The notes beneath the pieces are model-generated. The model was not told the DNA's origin and made no database searches. It saw only the letters and a list, made by a program, of their open reading frames with translations. A DNA stretch of 64,000 bases from Cunninghamia lanceolata (lineage: Eukaryota > Streptophyta > Pinopsida > Cupressales > Cupressaceae): positions 496,001-560,000 of the forward strand of contig BSBN01000297.1 of the NCBI GenBank assembly GCA_027924645.1, given 5' to 3'. Below, one piece after another: positions 21,867-32,559 of the stretch. Numbering within the stretch: position 1 is the stretch's first letter; each line of letters starts with the position of its first letter. The position numbers and the translations under genes were made by a program.

Positions 21867-22392
21867 TGTTGAAGATGCGATACGTTAATTCACTTAATTG
21901 TGCTTTTGAGAGGACATCGACAAGGGATTTCAGCCTTGCTGCTGTTCATGGCACCTTTTGAGATTGTATATATGGACTGAAATCTATAGTCCAATATCAT
22001 TACATTGTAATTGATATATTCGTGGCTGTACAATTAGCTTGTGAATTCTAATTTTTAATCTCATTGCTGTTAAAATAACACTTGCACCCTATGCACCCTT
22101 ATGACATTTGAGAAAGTTGTTGCATGTGCCATGGAAGTGTGACTATAGTTAGATTATATTTGATCCAGATTTAGCTCAGTTTAGTTGATGAATGGAATAG
22201 TGCATGTCTTAGATTTAATTCACTTAAATTATAGGTGCAATGTACTTGCATGTAGAGAATGGATCAAGTCTATATTGATTCTAGATAATAATTTGAGGCT
22301 GTATATGTGCTGAATGTTGATATCTCTATGCTCTCAACCAGTTAGAGTATGAATAGTTTTTCTTTTTCTGCTATCTTTTATTAAATATAACA
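21867..22392 (+). mobile_element. Probable Copia-type LTR (526 bp)
   Basis: The segment begins TGTTGAAGATGCG, ends ATATAACA and is followed without a gap by a tRNA-Met-type primer site. TGTT...AACA ends and size fit Copia LTRs. No second LTR was found, so the left boundary rests on the motif alone. Confidence 0.55.
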
Positions 22393-22404
22393 TGGTATCA
22401 AAGC
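22393..22404 (+). promoter_or_regulatory. Primer binding site, tRNA-Met type, one mismatch
   Basis: TGGTATCAAAGC directly follows the LTR end; canonical is TGGTATCAGAGC. Confidence 0.65.
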
Positions 22405-22515
22405 CATCATGAGAGTTTGATTGTGTACTAGTTGTGGCCATGTGAGACACAGTATGCAATCTGAAAATCTTGCATCATCATTGAGCTTTAGACCACAGGA
22501 CAAATAAACGCTAAA

Positions 22516-23425
22516 AATAGGATTGACCAGAGAGCGGGTAGAAAAAGTTGGAGAAACTCCTGTAGGTTGTGATATAGCAGGAACTGCTCAAGGTTTCTAT
22601 AAATTTAATGATGGATATACAAGCTTTGTTGTCAAGAACTATTGCAATAGAAAATTCAAAGTTGGCAAGACAGCTTTGAGAGATTCTAGATGGGAAGGAT
22701 TTGAATCCATGGATGAATAATAAGCTTATGATGACAGATTTTTGTTGAGGAGCATGCACTTGAGCACAATGTTGGTTTTGAGTTTGCTGTAATTTTCAGA
22801 CCAACAACCAATGGTAAGCAATTCGATTATCTTATGGATTATAGTTCAAGGCATGAAAGTAATCATGATAGTAGAGAATCAATGCTTCATATTTTATCAT
22901 TGCAAAGTTGTTGTCATCAAGGGAAGCATCATAACAAGGGTGAAAGAATTCAAATTGGTCTATGCATAAGAGTTTGGGATCCAGGTGATTGTTTGGGATA
23001 CCCAATACTAAAAATCAAAGTGAAGCAAGCAATGGAGTTTCTTGTTGATTCATTGCCTGCCCATAGTGTTGTCATTTCAGCTATTTAAGGAATTTGCAAG
23101 GCTACACATAAAGAGGACGTTGATTTTCAAGATCATGTTGCGCTTGCAAATGAAGATATTTCAGAATCATTGTTGTATGAAGAGCATTATCATGAGTCAA
23201 GGATAAGTTGTATGGGAAGTACTCTTCCTAGTAAAGGAGCTACATGCACCACCAGAAGATTGTCAAAGGAGGTTTACATGAAGATCAAAGTAGAGCAACA
23301 TCAGCATGGTGGTGAATTTGTTTGGCATGTAAAGCAACCACCAAGAGTTGCTCACACAAAGTTTCATATGCACCAACTTCCAAGGTTGATTTGGGATCTT
23401 GGTATTTGTAAAAGGGTTTAGTTGG
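22516..23425 (+). pseudogene. Unrecognised degenerate coding region inside a retroelement remnant
   Basis: Three successive plus-strand frames (22523-22720, 22834-23088, 23170-23421) show protein-like composition and continue across single stops. They include VGCDIAGTAQGFYKFNDGY, GERIQIGLCIRVWDPGDC and HMHQLPRLIWDLG. I recognise none as gag, RT, RNase H or integrase. The region lies between a Copia-type LTR with primer site and a chromovirus-type polypurine tract, so it may be element-specific or captured sequence in a chimeric element. Function unknown. Confidence 0.4.
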
Positions 23426-23470
23426 AAGGAGTCGAAAGATTGAGTTAGCATTGCTTGAGGACAAGCAATT

Positions 23471-23486
23471 TTAGGGAGGGAAGACT
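23471..23486 (+). promoter_or_regulatory. Polypurine tract before the LTR at 23487
   Basis: TTAGGGAGGGAAGACT follows GAGGACAAGCAATTT, exactly as in the chromovirus at 5222-5251, and is followed by TGTAATATCCC. Confidence 0.75.
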
Positions 23487-24290
23487 TGTAATATCCCTTT
23501 TTTTGAGACCTTGGATATAATTATATAATTAAAAATTAAGTTGTCGAAAAAAGTAACTTTGAGTTATAAATTAAAAGACGACTTATTCTTATATATTTAA
23601 GAGGTCATAAAAAGTGATTTTAAAAGGCAACTTAAGTTATTTTCTAAAGTGTTGCTAGGCATGGGGGTACAAAAGTGATTATGTAAAAAGGACACTTTTA
23701 AGGTTCAAGTGGGAAAATAGGAGAAAAAGAAAACAAATTAAAATATTTTCCCTTGAAAAGTTATAAAAGGAGGTTTTGTCTCTAGAAAAGGGTTACCTAC
23801 TAATTTTATCAATTTCATTTCCCAAGGATTAACGTGAGTTTTTTCTTCTTTCCCAAGGACAGAAACCCTTTGGATTTGTGAAGCTTCGAGGACGAAAATC
23901 CTCCTAGTTTTCCTTATTCGGGATTTGAGGACTAAAACCCTCTTGTCCTGCTTGGTGATTTTATGCAGAGATCACAGTGGTGCTGAATGAATGAAGGCAT
24001 TTTTAGTTGCAATTTGATTTGCAGATTTTTGGGTTTTAGTTGTGGTTGTGATTTTCTGTATTTTGAGTTTGTAGAGATTTTTGGGTTTGTGTGGTGTTTT
24101 AGAGTGTTTCAATATTTCAGTTTGGAGTTGTGAGTTTTCAGTCTTGTATTCCCAGATAATATCCCAGATTAATTGTTAAGGGTTTACAGTGTTATATCAT
24201 GTTATTGGTTGTGAAAGTGTTCACTAATATGTGATCGAATGACTTCATTATTAATTGTTATTATCAAATCTTTATATTATTGTGTGTGGA
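23487..24290 (+). mobile_element. LTR of a chromovirus-type element (left part)
   Basis: The LTR begins TGTAATATCCC after the polypurine tract. It has a TATA box at 23762 and GGACGAAAA at 23890. It is interrupted at 24291 by a solo LTR flanked by GTGGA and should continue at 27571; I cannot fix its right end. Confidence 0.75.
23762..23769 (+). promoter_or_regulatory. Putative LTR TATA box
   Basis: TATAAAAG lies 121 bases upstream of GGACGAAAA (23890), the same order and similar spacing as in other LTRs here. Confidence 0.55.
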
Positions 24291-24912
24291 TGTAATGTCC
24301 CCATTTTTGGAATGGTCGCCATTGGAGAACAGAGGAGTTGGTTTTCACTCTCCGAGATGTTTGGATGATACACTGTGTGTTGGAAATGTCTTGGTATATT
24401 TTTCTAATGGTGTGGATATGTTCCTTTCATCGAGTATGTTTCTCTCACTATGGGAAAGAATCATATTGAGGTATTCTCCTAATGTTGATGATATGACTCT
24501 TTTCATTTACTATCATAATTCTACCTTGGAGCCAACCACTTGGAGGAGTCACCAATATGGAGAATTGCTATTGAGTGTGGAGAGGGGTAATATTGTTTTG
24601 TGTGGATGCCATTTTGACATAAGGGATGCTTTCATTCATGCTAAGAGAAGTATAAGGGATCATTGTATACGCCTTCACTATGAGGGTCTATTTGAGGATT
24701 GAGCACCTAAAAACAATTAATAGTATTCCTCACCCTTGGCACTTGGTGATGGCGTGAGAAAATAAGAAAGAGAACAATAAAATCATATCTTTAATTTGAT
24801 TTTATGGGTGCCTAGAGACATGGATGCTGGTCGGCCCTCTTAGAGGAATGATTTCATTAAAATAAGAGACAACACTCTTCCTAGGTCGGCCCTAATGAAA
24901 GGAGATAAGTTG

Positions 24913-24921
24913 TATATAAAT
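24913..24921 (+). promoter_or_regulatory. Putative LTR TATA box
   Basis: TATATAAAT lies about 90 bases upstream of GGGACGAAAACC. Confidence 0.5.
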
Positions 24922-25196
24922 ACAAGGTTGATTTGGCATTTGGAAATCATCATTCAAGCATTCATTCATACACATTTGGGAGTTTATCTCTTGGAGAGGA
25001 TCTTGGGACGAAAACCTCAAGCATCCTAGTGGAGGATTCCATGACGGGGATCCATTTGTACTTCATCATTTTTGGAGCAGACTTGTGGAGCAGATTTGAA
25101 GGCTTCTCTTTGGTTGGTTGTGTGGATTATTGTCTAAGGTTTTACCCTCATTTGGAGCGCCATGCTTGGGAGTCATTTTGGTATGGTGTAATATCC

Positions 25197-27019
25197 CCAA
25201 ATTGGAGCCAAGTATTATTTTAGCATTTCATAAGGCAAATGAAATCTTTAATTACATTTGCCATAATCGATTCCTATGGAGGTTAAGATGGGTCCAAGCT
25301 AAGTAAAAAGGATTCAAATGTGTGATAGGTCCAAGCTAAGCATCATGACACTTTATCAATCGATTTGGAGGGAAATAAATGCATAATGGAGGGAAACCCA
25401 ATTCAAATTCAAAATGGAGGGAAATACAAATTCAAGATCTAAATGATCATTTCAAAAGGCACTCGCATGGTATAAAGAGTTCCAATGATTGGGCCCAACG
25501 GTTGAAAGAGGATTCAAATTCATAGGGCCCATTTGCATTCGCCCAAGCTATATGTCAATTCGAATATTCAAATGCCAACGACTAGGGAAGGAATGGCACC
25601 TAGGATCATGTGCCAAAAGGAGCATGAGAAGACTTAGGGTATTCGCCAAAGCATAGAAGTTGTAAACATCAATTTTATTTGCCCTATGGGAAAGGTAAAG
25701 GCTAATGGTAAGGATCAGCCATAATATGAAGGATTCACTCAAGGAAAGAGACAATTCAACCAAAGGGGATTCGGCCATAGCATGACACATTTGCCAAGAA
25801 TTCGACCAGCCAAGACACATTCGCCCATGCTAAGTGATATTCGCCCAAGGTGAATGATCATATGGAGCTGCAAATACATTTAACATCATGAAGGTTTGGC
25901 CAAATCAAGGAAATGTCATAATGCTTCATCCAAGGCCATTTGCCCAAGATAAGAGGAACGATTAGCAATGAGGAGGCTGATTTACATAGCAAGGTGTGCC
26001 AACAGCCACTTGAAGGGATTCGCCAAAGCTAAGACTCATTCACCTATGTCAAGGTGTATTCGCCCAAGGCAAAGAGGCAAAAAGGGGTTTCAAATGCATT
26101 CAATGCCATTCGCCATTGCATGAAGGGTGCGATCTTGTAAGGAAAAAGGTGCCAAAAAAGATTAATGCATTCGCCTAGGACATGAGGCCATTCGGCCAAG
26201 AAGAAGGGTTGCCCATGGGAGATAGAAGAAAAGCATTTAATTAATGCAAAGACATTTCCATTCTCCAAGAAGAAATCACCATGAAAGAGTAAACCAATAC
26301 TTACCCAAGGAGAATCACATCCACCAATGCTCAAACTCATTCGGCCATGAAAGGAGAAGGATAAATAGAGCACTTTATCTTCATTGAAGGACATGACTGA
26401 TTTTGGTATGTTTTCTCTATTCATTTCAAGCTTGAAGATTCCGATTTTCATGCTTTCTTGCAAGGAGATGTGCCCTTGCCAATAGGGAGATGACCCCCTA
26501 TGATTTATGAGGTGATATTACTCTAATTTCACCATTGGATTCAAACTTGCAGGTATTAGGAGAGATAGAGAGGGTATTGGCGATCATTGTTGAAGATTTG
26601 GCATCAAGATCTAAGACATTCGAATATTCGTTATCCTGCTGATTGCATACAGAATTTTCAGTCACTGGCAACAGTCATAACAGTCAGCATACAGTGTCAT
26701 TGGAAGGAGTTAAAAGGTTCATTAAGAGCTGAAGCTACTTGACATTCATTTGTCAATCGTCCTCTATTATCGGGCTATCATTAGAGCCTCTATTTGAAGT
26801 CAATTGTAACCATTTGAAAGCCTGATTTGAAATCTGTAGGTGACTGTCATAAGGGACAGAGAATCAGTATTTGTAATTGCATCATTTGAATAAGCTAATA
26901 AAACAATTGGAGTTTGGGGTTTCATTGATTATATGTTGCACTTGTTTCCTTTCTTTTGAAGAGTTCAATTGTTAGTTAGTTGCAATAAATTTCAGTAACT
27001 ACCACTAAGAAACATTACA
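25197..27019 (+). mobile_element. Inner solo LTR (1,823 bp)
   Basis: The segment starts TGTAATATCCCC, ends CATTACA and is flanked by TATGG at 25192-25196 and 27020-27024. It carries the array of ATTCGCC-type repeats at 25490-26350. No coding sequence is seen. Confidence 0.88.
25490..26350 (+). repeat. Dispersed array of ATTCGCCCAAG-type repeats
   Basis: More than ten copies of ATTCGCCCAAG, ATTCGCCAAAGC or ATTCGGCCA variants occur, often followed by CTAAG or GGCAA, at irregular spacing of about 20-120 bases. No such repeats are in the outer LTR. Confidence 0.75.
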
Positions 27020-27575
27020 TATGGTTTGTAAGCATCTTTGTGCCGCCTTTCCATCTCTTTTCAGACCAGCAGACCAGCAGACCTGTGCGCCACATTTTTG
27101 AATGATTGGAGACTCATTTTTGATAGGAGGTTAGAGGAAGAATTTGTTATTTTGTTTCTGATTTTAGGGCAGATTTGTGCTGGGCAATTTCTCATGTGTT
27201 AGCCCATAACTTTGATGTAATTGAAGACATTTTTATACTCAGTTTGTAGCAGCAGACTTCTACTTTCATTTAAGTTATTTATGTTGGTTGAATGGAGTAA
27301 ATTGGTTGTTCATATGATGGTGAATTGCAAAGACATTATTGTTGTTCATGTTTAAGGTGGAATGTTGACATTTTGAGATGTTTTATGGGCTGCCCTAGTT
27401 GTTATTTCAAGTCTGATTTTTACTTCAGGAGTTAGGGTTTGAGCAGAAAACAGAAGTGCAGAAATTAGGGCAGAATTCAAATTAGGGCAAATTAGAAATT
27501 TCTAACAAGTTTCATTTGGAAAGCTCGTAAATCCAAACTTGAAGAAAATATCCCCATTTGGGATATTACAGTGGA

Positions 27576-28469
27576 GCTGCCGTACAACATCCATAGTCTA
27601 GCCATACCATTTAATGGTGTGACTACAATATTATGGGAAGCCATACATAATGGAGAGCTGCTAATATTTGGTCGCATCATTTTGGAATTTGAAGTATGTT
27701 TTATTTTATTGTTAAGGCTGCTGTACAAACCTATTACTTGCTGGCCGCCACTGTCATGATGATATAAATAAAAAAAAAAGAGGGAACGTGAGTTTTGGTA
27801 GAGGTTTAAATGCTTTTTGAAGCATTCTTAAAGTGTCGTAACATTTTAAGGTTTGCTGTACTATTTAGGAATGGGAAATTCCTTCAAAAGGGGTTGTACA
27901 AGTTAATTGCTGCCAAGGGGGGGACAAATTTGCCATACATCAGTTTTGGTCTACTATATATTTGTCCTATCTGCTGTGCACAAAAGACAATCAGCTTTTT
28001 AAGGTTAAGAAACTCAGCTTTTTGGTTTTATAATCAGCTTTATCAGCTTTTGAAAGGTCCTTAAGCATTTCAGAACAGATTTCTGGGTTTCAAACTGCAT
28101 TATTATTGGTTGTTGCATAATCTTTTCAAAGAAGGGTATGTTAGTAACATCAAAAAATGTCACCAAAGAATATGCAAAGCAACAAGAAGGAAATCCAAAG
28201 TATATGAAGATAATCCCAGCATTGAGTGACAATGAAGAGATTAGTACCAGTTAAGTAGAAATAAATCATTTTCATAAACTGAAATGATCCCAAATTAGTA
28301 TCTACTATCACCAAACAATGAAGGATTCAAAGCTACAGGAGCTACCTAATGATAGTGAAGAAGTCTGCAATAATTAAATTAAGATTTGGCAAATGTTGCT
28401 TTAATGACCACTATATTTTAGCTCACATTAGCCTAAATTATTTTAAGGACAGAAGAGCAAGAAGGCAAA
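27576..28469. other. Remainder of the outer LTR and unassigned sequence
   Basis: AT-rich. It should contain the right part of the LTR begun at 23487, but no end motif is clear. Short open frames here are not supported. Confidence 0.4.
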
Positions 28470-28904
28470 AACAATGTAGGACGAAATTGATGCAATCAAG
28501 AAAAAAGACTTTGGAGCTTGTCAAATTAACTTAAGGAAAGAATGCTGCAGGTTGCCAGTGGGTCTACAAACTAAAGTAGAAGACACATGTTTCTAATGTC
28601 AATATAAGGCCAAATTGAGTGGCTAAAGGCTAAGCACAAAAGGAAGATTTCGAGTTTCAAGAATCTTATGCACCTATAGGTTAGATGAATATAATTAGAC
28701 TATTGTTATCCATGCTATCTCTTAATGAATGGTATTTTAGAAAAGGAAGTATATACACAATAGCCCAAAGGCTATGTGCAAAATGGGAAATAGCATCTTG
28801 TATGCGAGCTTAAAACGGGATTGTATTATCTAATCATGCTCCCAGAGACTAGTAGGAATGCACTGATGATCACTTGAGAGGCAATGGTATTAGAAGTCCA
28901 TTGT
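28470..28904 (+). pseudogene. Ty1/Copia reverse transcriptase fragment
   Basis: In shifting plus-strand frames one can follow MDEIDAIKKK-like sequence (about 28477), AGCQWVYKLK (about 28545), VAKG-x-AQKEDFEFQESYAPIG (about 28620) and a MNIIRLLLSML segment (about 28687). EVYTQ-x-PKGYVQ (about 28750) and LVCELK (about 28798) follow. These are the ordered motifs of a plant Copia RT N-terminal half. It is heavily stopped and ends at the hAT insertion at 28913. The C-terminal half with the active-site motif was not found on the other side. Confidence 0.85.
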
Positions 28905-28912
28905 AATTAAAG
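28905..28912. repeat. 8-bp TSD AATTAAAG, left copy
   Basis: AATTAAAG is repeated at 30015-30022. Confidence 0.9.
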
Positions 28913-30014
28913 CAGTGTTACAAGACCCGGACTCGCCAAAGACTCGCCAAGGTGATTTTTGGCGAGTACTCGGACTCGCCACCCAAACTCGCCCAAGACT
29001 TGGCAATTTGAAAAACACATGAAATTTAGAGATTTTTAAGGATTTAAGACTTGTTTCATGCACCCTTTAATAGATAAACCTTAAAGACACAATAAAATCA
29101 TCAAATAGAAGCTACTTTGATCACATACACAAGTATACATCGATCACATAAGTATAACTATAAACACAAATTTTAGCTTAAGGAAATAACACATTTAGAT
29201 ATATAAATATAGTCAAATGTATACAAAACTCAAGGAATATGAAATCCATGGCATCAAAACTTCAAAACAAATATTAAAACAAAAACTAGTAGTCTATGGC
29301 TCAGAGGAGCCCACATCACTTTGCCCAATATCACAGCAAGTCCTGCATGGGCGTCTAAGATAGGTCCTGGATGATGATGCAACCATGATATTTGCATGTG
29401 TCTCAGTGACACTCACACCAACATCCAAGGTGTCTGCTCGTGCTCTATCCTCCTCCTCTGCCATGGCTATTGCCTCTGCCTCTCTATCCACCTGGTCAAC
29501 CCATGCAAGGTCCTCATCACTGAAGACAAGATCCCCAACCTTAGTGATCCAACCTGATTGTGGATCAACCTCCTCTAGTGTGATGGATGATAAGTCAATG
29601 CCCAAAATCTGTTTGTGGTAAAGGCAATGCCCCTTTTGGGGGCAACGCCCCCAATGGGGTCGAGAGGCAGTGTCCCTCACAGGGGTCTTGGGGCAACGCC
29701 CTTAGCCAAATTAAAGCCTTTGAGACCTTCATGTCGGATGTTGTTTTTCATAATTTTATTGCTTTTAAATAGCCTTCAAAATCCTCCAAACCCTTCAAAA
29801 AACGCTTGACTTTCATGCTTTTATAATTAACCATTTTCCATTTTTTATAGTTTTTTCCCCCATTTTTCATTGACTTGGCCGAGTCTTCCCATCAGGTTTC
29901 GCCCATATTGGCGAGTCTGACAGACTCGGCGAGTCAGGCAAGTACTCGACTGCCGAGTCTGCTAGACTCGCCCAGGGTCGCCCTACTCGCGACTAGGCGA
30001 GTCCCGTATCTATG
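28913..30014 (-). mobile_element. Non-autonomous hAT, family C (1,102 bp)
   Basis: The left end is CAGTGTTACAAGACCCGG and the right end, inverted, CATAGATACGGGACTCGCC. They are flanked by AATTAAAG. Both subterminal regions are dense in ACTCGCC or its inverse GGCGAGT, the likely transposase-binding repeats. A minus-strand frame for a transposase tail survives inside. Confidence 0.9.
29294..29680 (-). pseudogene. hAT transposase C-terminal tail
   Basis: The minus-strand frame contains WITKVGDLVFSDEDLAWVDQ and EAEAIAMAEEEDRARA, which resembles the acidic tail after the hATC domain of plant hAT transposases. Nothing of the BED finger or catalytic core is present. Its N-terminal part (about 29620-29680) overlaps a GC-rich palindromic stretch (GGGGGCAACGCCCCC), probably non-coding sequence read by chance. 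Confidence 0.65.
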
Positions 30015-30022
30015 AATTAAAG

Positions 30023-30387
30023 GCACAGTCACAACAATATTGCAAGACTCGGCTCATATTTGCCAAGACTTGCAATCCTAAGTCCAATCAACACCTAACT
30101 TAGTCTATGCACCTTAGGGAGGGAGACTTAGTTGAAACCATGAAACTCTTCCTAAGACCGAGAATTTGAAAACTGTAAAGTCTCCTTAAGATTCGGTCAC
30201 CATCAATTCAGCATTAGAAAAATTAAAAAGAAAACCCTTTTTTTGTTCATTCTCTTCTGACAGATATAAAAATAAATTTCACCACCATAGACAAATTTGT
30301 GATCAACTTTAACTAATGAAAAGCTTTGACATGGGGGGTTCTGCTGTAGAATTCGATTTGGATATTTATAAAGATTTTCATTTGTTG
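30023..30387. other. Degenerate sequence between elements
   Basis: Probably the continuation of the Copia remnant; no domain is readable. It is the left flank of the Tat element and becomes continuous with 40613 when that element and one AGAAC are removed. Confidence 0.4.
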
Positions 30388-30392
30388 AGAAC
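30388..30392. repeat. 5-bp TSD AGAAC, left copy
   Basis: AGAAC is repeated at 40608-40612. Confidence 0.92.
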
Positions 30393-31742
30393 TGTTCGCA
30401 TAGATTTGCACCCAGTGTTGAAGGCTTTTAGCGCTCCAACAATCTAGTGAAACGTTAAGATGACCTCCAGGTGTGGGACCCTATAGGGAGGCCAAATCTC
30501 CAGAGAGAGGTTGGTTCCTTTGCTGAATATGAGATTCAGCGATCCTAAGACTAAACCTAATCTATCCACTTGTTTAGGAAAAGAGGAAGAGGGAGTAAAA
30601 CTGAAAGTAAAGGGAGGTGATACACCAGGTTTGAATATAAAAGCTCTCATAGAACTAATAAAATGCACAACATAACCAGATATAACTGATAAGTACACAC
30701 AAATTTAACTGATCCTAACAGAGGTAAGGAGCAAGCAATGGTTGAGAGAAACGAAGTATTCACAGACAAACCATCCTTAGATTTACACAGAGTTAAAAAC
30801 AACACAAAGAGGTGAGAATAACCAGCAAATATTCAATTAGAAGGCACGGTTACAGTAGAGAAGGGCTCTGTTCGAATACAGAAGGAACAAGTATCCAACC
30901 CTTATTACATCTCTCAAAGATGCATATATAGCATTTGAGCACTTGACCTAAGTCAATTACAATAAATTCGCCCCATGGGTTGTCAGAAGAAAACTTACGC
31001 CAGAAGGGACGCCTACATGCAAGACTTCAATGCAAAAAAAAATCTGAATCCATCGAGCAACTGGAAGATATTTTGAGTCTTCAATGCGAGCAGCTAAATT
31101 ACTCACCTGCAACAATTAATGCGAAATATCTGCCTCTAGAAAGTTTTAGCAATACTTCAAGTCGGCCGCTAATATGTCTTGTCGGCTGAGTCTGCATATT
31201 CATCTTCAGTCGGCCACTATCCTAATATCCGGATGTGCATATCCATATCCGGATCATGATTTTTAGATCATAATTTCACGGTGAGAATATTCCTTGAAAG
31301 CCCGCCAAATGAAAGGATGAAAATCTAAGCACTTTTGCCTTTTGGGTTATGTCAAAATTCCTTAGGATGAGGGAGATATTCGCAGTCAAAGTTACGGTCA
31401 ACGGGGATATGGATATCCATGAGCATCTTCAAGGTTTGCACCTTCGCAAATCCGGATGATATAGCTCAACTGCATACAAAAGTCTTAACATCCTCATATC
31501 CAGAGGCACCCATCAAATTTACCTTCGCAGCATGGAGGGGTCGTCATCCGCATGAATCCCCGATGTCAGGATATTAACTTGATATCCGGATATTAACTTA
31601 ATATTTGGATGCTTCTTTAATACGCCACCTTTGAATATCCTGATGATGTCATGGGCATGAAGAACTTTGTTGGAGAGGAGATTTGGATGATGTCATCAGG
31701 ATATTAGCACTGCAAGATAATATATCGGTGGCAGAATGTCTA

Positions 31743-31754
31743 GATGACGTCATC
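31743..31754. promoter_or_regulatory. GATGACGTCATC palindrome in the LTR
   Basis: The 12-bp perfect palindrome contains TGACGTCA, the core site of plant TGA-type bZIP factors. It is in the left LTR only; the right LTR has GATGACATCATT at the same place (about 40061). Related GATGATGTCATC half-palindromes surround both. A role in LTR transcription is inference. Confidence 0.5.
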
Positions 31755-31849
31755 GTCATATGCATTTCTTTGGGGAGGGGACAGGATGACATCATCGAGA
31801 CATTCACAAAGGGCATGGACATTGGGAAAAATCTGGACATTAGGAATTA

Positions 31850-32060
31850 TCTGGATGTTAGGAAAACATCCAGGTAATTACTAAGGTCCGCACATTCGGA
31901 AAGTATCCGGATGTTAGTTAAGATCCAGATGTTAAGAAAACATCCAGATATTAACTAAGGTCCGGATACGCGAAAGATATCGGGATTTTAGCTAAGGTCC
32001 AGATATTATGATAATATCTGAATGTTAACTAAGATCCGAATATCCGGACATTAAATATCC
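31850..32060. repeat. Tandem degenerate TTAACTAAGGTCCGGAT repeats in the LTR
   Basis: Five or so units of about 35-45 bases share a TTA-(A/G)-(C/T)-TAAG(A/G)TCC(G/A)GAT core with ATATCCGGAT-like palindromes. The same array is in the other LTR (about 40170-40375), so it predates this insertion. Confidence 0.8.
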
Positions 32061-32559
32061 ATACCAAAATGACCAAGTATAAAGATGAAAATCCCTTCGA
32101 AGGAAGACATTGAAGGCAAAAGGTTTCTGGGTTTTTTGCAAGGATTCTCCAGACGAGTTTTTAGGGATTTTTACAAGGCAGAGCACTGGAATTTGAAGGG
32201 ATTAAGGCCTGCAGGGCCATATTCCAAGGGATATCTAGGAGATTTTCAAGGTGAACTATTTGACTCTGGACAGAGGAAAAATGGGTCAACATTTTGGTGA
32301 CCTCTCAGGGATGTTTGCTTGCTAAACAAATAGATCAGTAGCCTTAAGCATCCATTGGGCATAGAGTCCAAAAGAGGAATGAAATAGGTCAAGACAACTG
32401 AAACCTGCCTCCCAAAACACAGAAAAGGAAAGAGGCTTGCATTCTCCTAATGACAATGCAGCCTGTGCAGGAGCATTTAGGGAAAGGGAAACCTAAAACT
32501 GAAATGAACTAAAACAATATATACAAGACCTCATACCAACCTTAATGGTAAGGTTTGAG

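Larger units (their letters stand above)
24291..27570 (+). mobile_element. Solo LTR with a nested solo LTR
   Basis: The segment starts TGTAATGTCCCC and ends GGGATATTACA. It is flanked by GTGGA at 24286-24290 and 27571-27575. It lacks coding domains. Removing the inner unit at 25197-27019 and one TATGG leaves about 1.45 kb, close to other LTRs in the window. TATATAAAT at 24913 and GGGACGAAAACC at 25005 are likely core promoter and leader motifs. Confidence 0.87.
30393..32291 (-). repeat. 3' LTR of the Tat element (1,899 bp)
   Basis: It is bounded by TGTTCGCATAG on the left and GGGTCAACA on the right. On the minus strand it starts TGTTGACCC and ends CGAACA. It matches the other LTR along its whole length. 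It contains GATGACGTCATC at 31743 and a run of TCCGGAT-type repeats at about 31850-32060. Confidence 0.94.

Noticed and set aside
25490..26350. CRISPR-like array from repeated ATTCGCC motifs
   Set aside because: Repeats are short, variable and irregularly spaced, the setting is a plant LTR, and no cas genes exist.
29385..29809. Plus-strand open frames over the hAT tail
   Set aside because: They overlap the transposase tail on the other strand and the GC-rich palindromes; no domain is recognised.
30174..30186. LTR start TGTAAAGTCTCC
   Set aside because: It resembles the start at 58893 but has no matching end or duplication.
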